Below are positions 1 to 11,026 of a stretch of 64,000 bases of DNA, piece after piece; positions within the stretch are counted from its first letter, which is position 1, and each line of letters begins with the position of its first letter. Origin of the DNA: Sphagnum compactum (Eukaryota; Bryophyta; Sphagnopsida; Sphagnales); the NCBI GenBank assembly GCA_965153455.1, contig OZ234496.1, positions 10,005,863 to 10,069,862 of the forward strand. Reading direction: 5' to 3'. The position numbers and the translations under genes were made by a program. Under the pieces are notes generated by a model that searched no databases, was not told the origin of the DNA, and worked only from the letters and a program-made list of their open reading frames with translations.

Positions 1-1118
1 GAGAAGGCATGAAATGAATTAGGGATTGAAGTTATAAAGATAATTTACAATGAGAGGTTTAAACAATTTATATTTTATTATTCAATCTAATAATCTATAG
101 TTTGACAATCTATAACATCTAAGCCAATGAAAAGCAAATTTCAACTAACTCATATAAATGCATGTTGAGAATTATACAAACAACTTACACATTCACAAAA
201 AAAACATCAATTCAGGTTGGGAGGACATTAATTAGACTTCTGCATTCTATCCTCCTCTAGTACTAAACCATTAGAAATGTGTGCAATTTTGACATATTTG
301 ATCTTGTTGTGTTTTGTATTTGTGGGATGTGTATAGGGAATTAAATATACATGCCATTCACTTGTTGGAGGCTTGGGCCAAGAGGAGGTTAATGGTCATG
401 AATATGAATGTGCCCCACAAGCAATAATATTTTTGTTGGGTCATGTAATTTGATTGTTAATAACTTGTTACTTATGTAATTACCTAAGGGTTAACAATGG
501 TAATTTATTAAATGATAGAGTTTTATAATTTAATAATGATTTAGTGAGTCATTATCAATTAGTCATGTTTTTAATTAATGTGCATGACTCAAATTTGATA
601 ATTCATTAAGAATTTTTTTGCATAAATTAATGTGCATGACTTAAAAATGATGATTAAAAAATGATGACTCGTTATAAAAGTTATGTTACAAATTAATGTG
701 GATGTTGAATCACATGATGATGAGTCATGTGATATGTAAGACTTTACAAACTTTCTTGTTCAGTTTTTTTTGTTTATTATATAACCATGTTTAAAACTTT
801 TGGAAATATTTTCACTTGATAATAACAACTTATTGTAAGAGTGAGAAGTTTTATAAAATAGATTTTTGAAAAGAATTGAAAGATTAATTTGCAAAGGTTT
901 TAACATAATTTGTAAATGTGTAGAATCTATGATTAGAAGATGCTTGTAACGTAATAATTATACATAGAAAATAAATAGGTGAGAAGATATTTGTGCAAAG
1001 AAGAACATAAATTTTCATTACTATATAATAAAAATACATAATTTTGATCCTATATTCAGTCGTATTCCACAATCACATTCTAAGCACCAATTAAAATGCT
1101 TTTCTATTTTACATTAAT
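1..1118. other. AT-rich intergenic DNA, no gene seen
   Basis: The stretch is strongly AT-rich, with many short runs of A and T and stops in all frames. I see no conserved protein motif, RNA gene or element terminus. A motif resembling 'gatgatgagtcatgtgat' recurs loosely around 640-735 as short variants of 'atgactca', but not in a regular array. Confidence 0.6.
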
Positions 1119-1510
1119 GAAAGTTCAACTCTAGTCAAAGCACATGGGATAAAACTGTAGTGCTATTAGGAAGATCTTGGGGGAACACAATGGGTACATA
1201 TTGGGAACCCAAAAAAAAAAAAAAAAACTTTCCTCGCCCCACCCCCCTCAAAAATAAAACCCCAAAAGAAAAAGAGTTAGGCCCCCCTAGATACATTTTG
1301 AACCTTTTCATTGGCGACATGAAAAATTTATTGTTAAAATTGATTGTGACCTTTTTTTGTATGAAAGTTCAACTTTGGCCAAAACCTATGGGATGAAGGT
1401 ATGGTGCTATTGGTAACATCTTGGGGGGGGGGGGGGGGGGGGGGGGGGGGAACCCTTTGGGAATTTTTTCATGGGAACACATTGGGAACAAATAGTGGAG
1501 GTGTGAGTCC
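1119..1510 (+). repeat. Diverged direct duplication (244-bp spacing) with a 28-base G run
   Basis: Two related segments start at 1119 and 1363. Both begin 'gaaagttcaact' and run through 'atggga' and 'gtgctatt' to 'atcttggggg'. The second copy carries an uninterrupted run of 28 G (1423-1450); the first carries a run of 17 A (about 1210-1226). A related copy lies in inverted orientation near 31,098-31,215, where similar words (complement of 'gtgctattag', 'ggaacacattggga') are readable. This looks like a dispersed repeat family, class unknown. Confidence 0.55.
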
Positions 1511-1688
1511 TTGGGAAGAAACAATGGGGCAGCAGCACAGCACAGCAGGCTACAAGAAAGTTTTTCCACCTTCAAGCAAACCCACCCAAACAAAATCAAA
1601 CAAGAATTGCTTACAATGCGCATCACGTGAACACAATTTACTTGCTTGAATCTGCGATCTTATCCCAAAAAATATGTCTACCAGGCAA

Positions 1689-1711
1689 TAGAGAGAGAGA
1701 GAGAGAGAGAG
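1689..1711. repeat. GA microsatellite
   Basis: A run of about 11 GA units lies upstream of the NADKc-like gene. A second GA tract at 2083-2106 is nearer the gene. Confidence 0.9.
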
Positions 1712-2082
1712 GAAAGAAATAAATAGTTGCAGAACTTTTGGGTTGAATCTGGTCTCAGTTGTTGCTGAAAACAGCAGCAACATTATTGCACTCTACAGGA
1801 AGCTCATATCACGATTAAGTAAACACAATATCCTTGCCTTGGTAGACAACGGCCAACAAAGTCGGCAAATCGCACGATGGTCGGACTAAATTTAAGTTAA
1901 GAAGATAACACCCAAATCCTCACAATGGGTGGAGCCCGCGAATCTAGCTAGCTACATGCTTTCCTTTCCTTTGAGAATTCTAAAGTTGGAGCAAAAAACA
2001 TTGGAGGTGTTTTCAACAACGGACGGACCGACTGACGGACGGATGATCTTCTTGTCCTTTTGTAGGTACGCATTGTGATGCG

Positions 2083-2106
2083 CGAGAGAGAGAGAGAGAG
2101 AGAGAG
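2083..2106. promoter_or_regulatory. GA tract upstream of the NADKc-like gene
   Basis: About 12 GA units lie some 390 bp before the chosen start codon, just after a short 'gacggac' repeat (2021-2045). GA tracts in plant promoters and leaders are known binding sites for BBR/BPC GAGA-binding proteins. A regulatory role here is inference; it may be an ordinary microsatellite. Confidence 0.35.
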
Positions 2107-2497
2107 GATTCGTGTAAGGACATACCTATTTTCGATTGACTAAGTAGGTGCTGCTGGTTTGAGTTTTGTAAGTCTGTTGTCGTGCGAGATCAGAGATCAC
2201 CAATTAATTTTTTTGGTATCGTCCACAGCTTCATCGCTAGTTCCGGTACTCTCCAGTTCTCTCTCTTTCTTTCTTTTTTTTGGGCTTTTGCTTTTGTTTG
2301 GTTTCGGTTTTGTGCAAGCTCTTTTTTGCGGTAAGTCTCGTTTCTTTTTCTCTCACGCTTACGGAGAAGAAGGTGTAGTCCGGCTAGTCTTCTTACAGCA
2401 AAAGAAAGGAATTATTATCGCAAGCGACGGAGGGAACTGTGTTGGAGGGAAGAGGAGACGAGGAGAGAGTATAGAAGAGGAGGGAGGGAGCGAGCAA

Positions 2498-5400
2498 ATG
2501 GCGCGAGTCGGGGCAGTCATCGGAGTTGCAGTGGTGACGGGCGTGGGAGTTGCCAAGTTGTTGTGTCATTTGTCCGCCATCGCCAAGAAGAAACGATTGA
2601 TACCTCGAGTGGAGTTCAACAAACAAGGGGGGATCACTTCGGTAGAGTCTTTCGGAGATTATGTTGGTGAGCATTTTGTGTCATCTAGGCATCTTATTCC
2701 TCTTCTTTGTGTTGTCATCTAGGTATCTTCTTCTTCTTCTTTGTGTCGTAGCCGAGAGCTGTAAAGCGGCGATGCCGCTCGGTTTTGCGGCTGAATTTGC
2801 ATCTCTATTTGGTGACAGAATGAAGCTACCAGACACGTAGTAGGACTCGTCCTATTCTGCTATTGGCGAGGAATCATTGATGGCTGTCGCGTTGACTTCT
2901 CTACCTCCTCACAAGCTCAAGATTTCCATTCTCACCCAGCTTTAGCTTGTACATCTTTCCTGTTCTGTTGTGAGATCTTTCCTATTCTGCTGTGATTCCT
3001 GAAATGTGATGCAAGCTGCCGAAAGAGTTGGAGGCGTGCACGTCGAACCCTTGGGAATCTGAGTCAGTGGGGAAGATGGGGGGAGTTGTTGTAGTTTGTG
3101 TGGCTGACCATGGTGAAAATCTTTTTTGTGTTTTGTTTACGAGGAAAAAAGTACGACAGTTGGAACTTAGCAGTGAAATTGCCAAGGCCAAGAATGTAGC
3201 CAAAGTTGCAGAAGCGTATCTAAAGGGAGACAAAAGCTCAACAGACGACAGTCGTGAGAATGCCTGCATGCTTGTCTCTGGTGTAAGCGAGGAAGGATCT
3301 GAAGAAGAGAATAGATTGTATCACGAAGTCTTGAAGGAACTAGATGCTTGCATGCTGGCTTACTTCAGCTTCCACTGGAAACATGCCTCTGCTCTCACTG
3401 AGCAGGTACAAAGTCATATCAAAGCTCACTCCCACTGTTGTCTTCCTCTGTACCATCATCTTCATCTCTGGAAATTCTTGCTTCAAGGCCCAACCATAAG
3501 CACCTCCATAGTGGTGCACCTCAGTGCAGCCATAAGCACGTGAGTAGAGAGGTTCAAGTGCAGACCCTTCATGACATGGTGATGGTGGTGGGGGGCATGG
3601 AGAGGGGTGTTTTAGCTGGTCAGAACTGGTTCAACTTTACAACAAAAGCTTCGCAGAGCTGTAAACAATGTTACCAGGTAGGTGGCAAGTGTGAAGCACC
3701 CTTAGATGATTTCACTGTCGCACACCAAAAAAATGAAAAAGAAAAGCAAGGAGTTTTCAGAAAGAAACCACACCCGAGTTTGCCAGTTTTGAAAAATCTG
3801 TTGAAGATTCCCCATTTTCTTTGCTGATGCAGAAAGGAGCGGCACCAGAGAGTATTGATGTCTTTGAGTACAAAACGGAAGTTCACCACATTGGTTGAGG
3901 AGCTTAAGAAAATAGCTTCCTCGAACCCTTTAGTCCCAGATGAAGGTCATGTCATGGTGCCTGCAGACTCGTCAGTGCGTAGCCCTGTGTTACTTCTCAT
4001 CGGTGGTGGCATGGGTGCTGGCAAGAGTACTGTTGTCAAGGAGATTCTTAATAGGCAATGTTTCTTACTATCATCTTTCCCTCTTTTTACCTCCTAAGAG
4101 TGATAAGGCGAGCTCCACAAAGATCATCCCTTACAGTTAAAACAAAACCTGATTTTCCTGTTGATCAAAACTGTGCTGATCTCATATTTCAATGCATCGC
4201 TTCATTGAACCAACTTTGATGGTTGGTTGGGTACAGCTCATTCTGGGCAGGAGTGGCAAGAGAGACAGTAGTTGTGGAGGCAGATGCATTCAAGGAAACA
4301 GACATTATATATCAGACTCTCCAATCAATGGATGACGTGGCTGGGACTTCTGAACTTGTATGTGATGTTTCTGTCAGTAGTGATAGAAGTCAGTTTGAGT
4401 CTGATTTGCTGGTACAAGAACAAATTTACAAGATTTGGATAGGGCAAGTCCTTACGAGATTGGTGTAGTGACAAGACCTGGTCTCTCAGTCATTTCTTTG
4501 ATCCTGTTTTACCATTGTTGAAGCTGGATGACCTCTTCACTTCCTGTTTCATTGACTTTGAGAGGTGGAAGTGAGTCACAGAGGCAGGGGCTTCTGTGTT
4601 GTAGTCCTTTCCAGGATGGTATGGCCTAGCCCTCAAATGTGCATGCAATTGCAATGATGTTTTGTTTCTTGATAAACTGCACTGACCATAGCATATCAGC
4701 ATGATGATGGATTGGCTGGGGCTACGTAGGTGCACCAGTTCTCAACTGATGCAGCATCATCATTGCTCGTGGCAGCATTGAATGAAGGACGTGATGTCAT
4801 CTTTGATGGAACCATGTCATGGGAACCATTTGTGGTCCAAACAATTGCCATGGTCCGGGATATCCATCAGAGGTAGTCCCTTCCTTCCCTCTCCCCTGAT
4901 GATGAATTTGGTAGCTTTCTCAGTGAGCAACCTGCATCATCCATAGAGTTTCTTAAAGCTGCTGGATTGTCACTCCAAGGTGAATTTGGTCTACCACTGT
5001 TGAGTTTTTCTGTAACATTAGTTCAGGCTGAGATTGTGAGGTAAGTGGCATGCTTGAAAATTTATACAGATGCACTATGAGGATTCATTGCCTGAGATAT
5101 TCTGTTCAGAATCAGTTCGATTTCTACCTGATAGATGAGCAAACTTGCAGTTTAGGGGTTTCATACCACTTGCATTGTTTATTAGGGTTGTTGTTACACT
5201 GAAGTGTGAACTAGTGCACTGACTGTGTGATGATCTTGTACAGACGCTACCGGATGGGCCCTGGATACCGTGAAGAAAAGGATGGAAGCATTGTTGAGAG
5301 ATACTGGGAACCTGTGCCTGATGATGACAATGATACACAGATAACCTTGAATGGTGATGTTAGTCCAAAGAAAAATGGGGAGAGAAGACCTTACCGGATT

Positions 5401-6355
5401 GAGTTTGTGGGTGTCACATGTGATGCACACTTGGCAGTGGTGCGTGGTATGAGGTGACTGACAAATCCTTAACTCGGCACTGTTTTAGCATGTCTCTTCT
5501 TCTGCAACTGAAGTCATAAGAAATTGAAAAATCAGTGGTCAAACCATTTTGGTAGAGAGTTGTAAGATGTCATCGTCTGAAGAGAAGGTAACTTTCTCTG
5601 GTAGCAGCTCTTGCAGTTTATTAGCAAACTGCTTTTATCTCCATCTAGATTCTGCAATTTGTTGACGACATTGCAATACACAACATGGAACAACTTGTGA
5701 CTTTGTACAATGCCGTAACAGAAAAACTTGCGGTGACATCAGTTCAGACCTTAGAGCAACTCCACTGGTGCTCAGTACATGACCCTGCAAATTAAAATTG
5801 GATGAAGAAAAGTCAAAGACCAGTTTGGCTCAGCAAAAAAAATTTGGCACAGCATTTTTGCACAATTTGCTGAGGCTGATAAAAGGCACAGCAAACCCTA
5901 ACACATGCCAGAGAAGAGTGTACTAAATATGACCTGACTGCTGTCCCCTTTTTCTGATTGGCCAGTCATAGTGATTGGTCCAAGAGGTTTGCTATTAGTA
6001 GTCTCCCACCTATTTGCAGTCCCAGTTTAGTTTTGTGGCCAGGGTTGGAAAAAGGTAAATAGCTATACTTGGATGTGAAATATTCTTGCAGGATCACATA
6101 CCGAGCATTGCTGGAGATGCTCTTACATTCTTTCAATCAAAGCCATGCTCTATCTTTCAAGGTTCAGGAGAGTCTTACCATTATTTTGTCTAAATGTATT
6201 TTTTGCAGGCGGGCAATATTGACAAAGAGAGGAGTTCCAATCAAAGGGCAATTGCGGTCACATAAGCTGTTTGCCAAGTCTCTGGACAAGTACATTGATT
6301 TGGTGGACCATGTTAGGATCTACTCTACCACCGAAATGTATGGACCTGCTCAGGT

Positions 6356-6386
<31 letters not shown>

Positions 6387-6914
6387 AGTTTTTCTCTAAT
6401 TTCTCCTGGACTTCTTTGTTATTTCTTCATGCTTTTTACTAGTTATTCTTAGATCTGTTTTTGAAGGGACTTGATAGGAGAAAAGAGAAGATAGGAAGTG
6501 TGTTGTTGCCCGGGAGGAACGCTGGGCAACAACGCACTTCTTATCAAAGAAAAGAAAGAAACTATATAATGAGTTCATCATCATCATCATCATCATTCTA
6601 ATATGCATGCAGAAAATCCTCCCGTTTTTGTTTCTGTGTTGCAGATGATAGGATACAAAGATGGAGCAGAAAAGAAACTGCTGGTGGACCTGGAAACGTT
6701 CCCCGCCACCCGGCAGCTGGCGGAACTCAACATCGACGGCGGATCCGTGGAGGAGCTGTACCGGCAGGGTGGCTCGTGGGGCAAAAACGGGGTGATTCTA
6801 CGCAACCAAATGTGGCACTCCTTGGTCCGCGGACCCGATAGAGAGAAGCGGCAGGCAGAATTGCGTGCAACAATTGCTGCCAGTGCTGCTGCCGGAACTC
6901 GTGAGCCGAGCTAG
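2498..6914 (+). CDS. NADKc-like: Calmodulin-dependent NAD kinase (NADKc)-like protein, zeta-toxin-fold P-loop kinase
   Basis: Inferred exons: 2498-2666, 3152-3405, 3837-4054, 4237-4357, 4730-4872, 5244-5453, 6209-6353, 6645-6914. All junction phases agree, giving about 509 aa; plant NADKc proteins are similar in length. A 21-bp microexon at 3657-3677 would also keep frame. The ATG at 2498 has a good context (caaATGg); the open frame upstream is Leu/Phe/Ser-rich and is probably leader. Residues 1-22 are hydrophobic and followed by KKK, like the membrane or organelle anchor of this family. Residues about 142-170 form a basic amphipathic stretch where NADKc binds calmodulin. Walker A GGGMGAGKST lies at about 197-206, followed by VVVEADAFKE and NEGRDVIFDGT. 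The family phosphorylates NAD+ to NADP+ on Ca2+/calmodulin. The fold is shared with bacterial zeta enzymes, but plant-specific flanks (RLIPRVEF, FSFHW, YRIEFVGVTCDA) favour NADKc. Intron 4055-4236 uses a GC donor. Confidence 0.85.
5754..6122. mobile_element. MITE in an NADKc-like intron, TTA target duplication (Tourist/PIF type)
   Basis: The left end at 5754-5773 and the reverse complement of the right end at 6103-6122 share the form GAGCAnCTCCAnnnnTGCTC, 15 of 20 bases. TTA flanks both sides (5751-5753 and 6123-6125), the target duplication typical of PIF/Harbinger elements. The 369-bp element has no coding capacity. Internal words such as 'gattggtccaagaggtttg' recur at about 29,992 and 30,097, so the family has other copies. 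The whole element lies within the 5454-6208 intron. Confidence 0.75.
6355..6381. repeat. CA microsatellite immediately after a splice donor
   Basis: The donor at 6354 (CAG/GTACAC) runs straight into about 13 CA units. Length variation here would sit directly beside the donor of the 6354-6644 intron. Confidence 0.85.
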
Positions 6915-8488
6915 CCTCTCCCTCTTACCAACAGCAGCAAAAACAAAACACCTTCGGAAATAATCTCGCGCCCGCGTGGTCTCTGTCGCTCTCTCCGTGT
7001 CTCGTGTGCACGCGGGGTTTTCTCTCACGCGCGAGACCGTAACCCTTCGTAATCCTCCCCTTGACAAAGAAATCTACAAACCAGAACACGTTATGGAAAT
7101 CTACAAAAAGGAAATTATAGAAATCTACAAAACAGAACATTTTGGTGAAAATCTACAAAAGTAGGGAAATCTAGAAATCTATGAAATGGAACATTTATGT
7201 GGAAATCTACATCAAGGAAAATTTATCATATAGTAGGAGAAATGTATCTCAAATAAATCTTCTAAACTTGGGGAACACAACCCTCTTGCTTCGAGGGTAA
7301 AACCCTCTCATTAATTTGAACTTTTTGGTAGATGGTTTTCTTTTTGTCTGCCCCTCTTTTTTACCCTAACTAACTCTAACACCTAAAGACTATTGGGGGT
7401 TGGGATTCCTTTTTAAAAATCTTGGGCCCTGCCTTCTTTGGTCAATAATTGCTTATGGGCTTTTTCCACATGGGAACCCAGAAATTTATGGTCATGTGAC
7501 CTCAATGACTTTCCAATTTTTTAAAAAACCCACTTTCCACACAGCTACAATCCACCTAGCAAGGCTTAAAATTTCCCAACCCATGGAGTCACATATGATG
7601 CAATGTAATAATTGAATGGGCATGTCTTAGTGCCTAGAAGATCCATGCTTGTGAAATATCAAGAATAAGTTGATATTAAAAGTGGCCTAAATTTGAGACC
7701 TCTAGTTAGGATCCTGGTTGTTTTGGTGTTGTTCTGGGCTATTGGTAATTGAGGCTCTTGACATCAGATATTGTGGATGTATTGACATTACGGATAACCA
7801 ATTACGGATTATGGAACTCTCTGATCTCAAGAGCCTGACAAGTCTACAAGGGGATGATTTCCTACGAATGTTCAACAAATGTCGTATTATCATGGCAACT
7901 TCAACATTTCAGTGCTGAATAATTATTTTATTTTGAAGATTCCAGGTTGAAAACTACAAAATGTTTCTCAGAATAATTCGAAAAAATATTTTATTTTTTT
8001 TGTTGCACAAATTTTTTGTTCTTTGAAAAAAAGCCTTCTTTGAAGATATTCAACCTTTCTGAAAACAAAAGAATTAGTGTGGGAAGTTGCAATGATACTG
8101 TGGGTATGTATGTCACTTTGGTTTTGCTTGGTGAGGGGGCAGACTAGTAACTTCTTTTCTTGATTGCAGTTTTCCTTCCTTCCAACTTCCATATAAGTTT
8201 CCTTGAGCGCTCCATAAACATGGAAAAAGAAAAATTCTTGCGTGTGTAGAGATTTAGTAATAAATATATCACATGGCTACTTTTTTACCTCTGCAATGTA
8301 CCTGTATAGTAACTCTATAGATTTGATGCAGAAAAGGCTTCTTGAGAGGCTTTCAGCCACCTTATGGAGACCTAAAAAGCCAAGCAGTAGCAGTGGGGTT
8401 TGGCTTCATCCCAACTTCCAGTTCTTGCAGAGTCACTTGGGGCCCATTCCTAATTCCAATCTACTACTTGGTTTGGGGGAGTTGAACT
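6915..8488. other. Intergenic DNA downstream of the NADKc-like gene
   Basis: A weak local repeat of 'gaaatctacaaaa' occurs five to six times between 7068 and 7215. The rest is AT-rich without a recognisable gene. Around 7926-8110 an AT-rich segment resembles the small MITE family seen at 29,552 and 33,513, but I could not define ends. Confidence 0.5.
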
Positions 8489-8539
8489 ATGATCTTTAAT
8501 TTCAGGTTTATACTTTTATTGGGTGGGATTGTGGTTTTA

Positions 8540-8833
8540 GTGCAAGGTGCCTGGAAGGGCCTGTCATACGGAGAGAGGCTTTGTCAAAGCTGTGATTTTA
8601 GAAAGGTTGAGGATGAAGAGCACTTGTTTCTTGTTTGTCCAAATACACAAAAAGTTAAGGAATGCTTTTGTTCGGCCCTGCCCCTCACCCACACTAGCAC
8701 TCTTGCTGAGCTCATGCAGACTACTAACACGGTCGCCCTGGCCAAGTTTGTGGCATGCTGCCAGTACCAGAGAACAATCTGTCCTCCAAAGAACCTTTCG
8801 TCTAATGGACTCTCTAGTCCCAAACGGACTTAA
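8540..8833 (+). pseudogene. LINE-like reverse transcriptase C-terminal zinc-finger remnant
   Basis: One frame contains GERLCQSC, about 9 residues, then DEEHLFLVCP (around 8570-8640). This matches the C-x2-C...H-x4-C zinc-binding segment after reverse transcriptase in plant LINE-type elements (zf-RVT). No RT core motif is seen upstream and the frame closes quickly, so this is at most a 5'-truncated, decayed fragment. LINE copies are usually 5'-truncated, which fits. Confidence 0.5.
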
Positions 8834-8861
8834 AATTGTAAACAGTAAACAATTCACCTAG

Positions 8862-11026
8862 GACCCATGGCCTTCATTTTTTGTTTCCTTTTTCTTTGTT
8901 ATATTACTTCTTCTTTTGGTAACTACTGACTCATTGCTAATGGGGGCCAGAGTGAACAAACACCTACCTGGGTACCTTCACCTTGTTGAGAGATGCCTTT
9001 AAGATGTTTTCTTTAACTCAGGAATGTGAGATTTGGAGCATCTCCACTCACACCCACTATTTTGGACCCCTCTAGCTGTGTTTTACCAGATCCAACATCC
9101 ACTGTTAATTATTCCTCCTCCATCCTCATCTATGAACATGAAAAAATGAATAGTACAAAATGAGAGACTATTTAAATGTCACCACTGTGGCCAATCATTA
9201 TGGCTAACAAATAGTCTTTCCCTTTTACGGGTCCTCTTGGAAGGCACTATGGGCAATTTTTTCTTTAATTTTTTTTTCTTTTGAATTATCAAATGAGTTA
9301 CTCTTAATAAGAAGCATCTGTGCACGTATGGTGATACTAAAAATATTGAAGCACAAGGTATATGACTAATAGAAGTTTAAAAGATTAAAGAACAAGCTAT
9401 GTGTCACACATAAAAATCATAAACAATTGATGAAAGGTCCATGTTTAGTTCAACATTTAAAAGACACAATAATAATTTTGATAGTATCCATTATTTAAAA
9501 CCAACATTTAGAAAGCTAAGCATCCCAAGCCCATACATGAAGCTAACAAGAAGCAATTTGTGGGACTAATTTATAGACAAGGGAGTTTTGAAAGAGAACT
9601 ACATTCATGTAATAGCTTATGGCATATCTATAAAAGCATAGTTCACCCATCCTAGAATATTACCATGCCAGAATGCCCTAATTACAAGACTCCAAAAGAT
9701 GCATGAAGTAGGCCAACCTCTTTCAACATGCATTGTACAACCAATCCTTCGAAGGATGGTCTTTTTTGTGAGGATTTTGATCGATTTTTTATCACAAGGG
9801 AATGGATTTGTCAATCTGTCAAATAATACATGAATTGGTCATTTTGGAAATGAACAAATGTAGCCAACAAGATCTCAATAGATTGGTGTGAGCAAAAACT
9901 AAACATGAGTTACTAAATTGCATACCTTGTGAATGTTTATAACATTCCTCTTTCACTAGTGGTCAATAACAATCAAACAAAAGTTCACCTTGTCCCAATC
10001 ACTAATGAAAGAACATTGATGATCAAAGGCAAGAAGCATGAGATGTTTGACAATATTCAAATATGTGTTGAATGATTCATCCTAGTTTTTAAGCAACCAA
10101 TAATGAGTATACACAATACCTTTAATGCCTCATTCATCCCATGTGTCGTGGAAAACAGGTGTGTAGTGCTACCATTAATTTTGTGCCTCCCTTCGAACAC
10201 TAGACCTTGACACCTCTCACAACTTGGTAAAAAAATCTTTAGTCACATAACATTTCATCCTTGTGTTAGAATCTTGAGCTTGTGCCCAAATGCGGTTTGT
10301 TTCACATTTAAATGCCAAGTAATCAATGCCATTGTTGATATATGTAATCCATCTTGTCAAAATTGTTTCATCAATACCTTCCATAAGAGACTAGAAAAAT
10401 AAAAATACATCAAATTTGAAAGCAATAGAGGGATCCAAGAATCAATTCATGTAAATTTACTTGGGTTAGTTTAATAGCTCACACCAAATCAATGACAAAG
10501 ATGTCTCAAGTTTGTGCAAATTTTATCAAGTTTTTCATGGCATTTAAAAAAAAGGTATAATGCAAGCAAGGTTTAAGAAAGTCTCAACATTAGCCATATG
10601 CTCCAAGTTGGAGGCAACAACTTGGATTGTAAGGTTGTTTAGTGCCATCTTCAACAATAATGGATGGTATTCTTGCAACACCCATTTGAATGGGTTTCAA
10701 CATAAAAATTCGAATATGGGTCTTGACATTGTTCAAGATCTTCAAGCCTTTTGTTTCCACAATCTCCCCAAGTTTAGTAATTTCCAAATGTTTTTTTCGA
10801 AAGTTGGAAAAATATTTGTAAAATGATTACTTAATTGTTTCAAGGTGACTGATCTAACAAGCAAAACAAAATGGGTTTGGATAGTCAAATGATTTCATAC
10901 ATAATGAAAATCCAAAGTATGATGACACTTCTTACATATAGAAGAGTTTTCTAAAGAAATGATGGAAAATATATATTTTTCATATAGAGCCATCTAAATT
11001 ATCCTTCACAAAGGAGGAGCAACATA
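8862..11026. other. AT-rich intergenic DNA, no gene seen
   Basis: No conserved protein motif is visible on either strand. At about 9035 the words 'gagcatctccac' resemble the terminus of the intronic MITE at 5754-6122, but I could not find a matching second end. Confidence 0.5.

Noticed and set aside
2159-2497. N-terminal extension of the NADKc-like frame
   Set aside because: The frame is open for 113 codons, but it is Leu/Phe/Ser-rich low-complexity DNA and unlike the family. The ATG at 2498 has good context and begins the conserved hydrophobic segment.
3855-6452. Bacterial zeta toxin / toxin-antitoxin system
   Set aside because: The P-loop fold is shared, but the gene is spliced, has plant NADKc flanking regions and no antitoxin partner.
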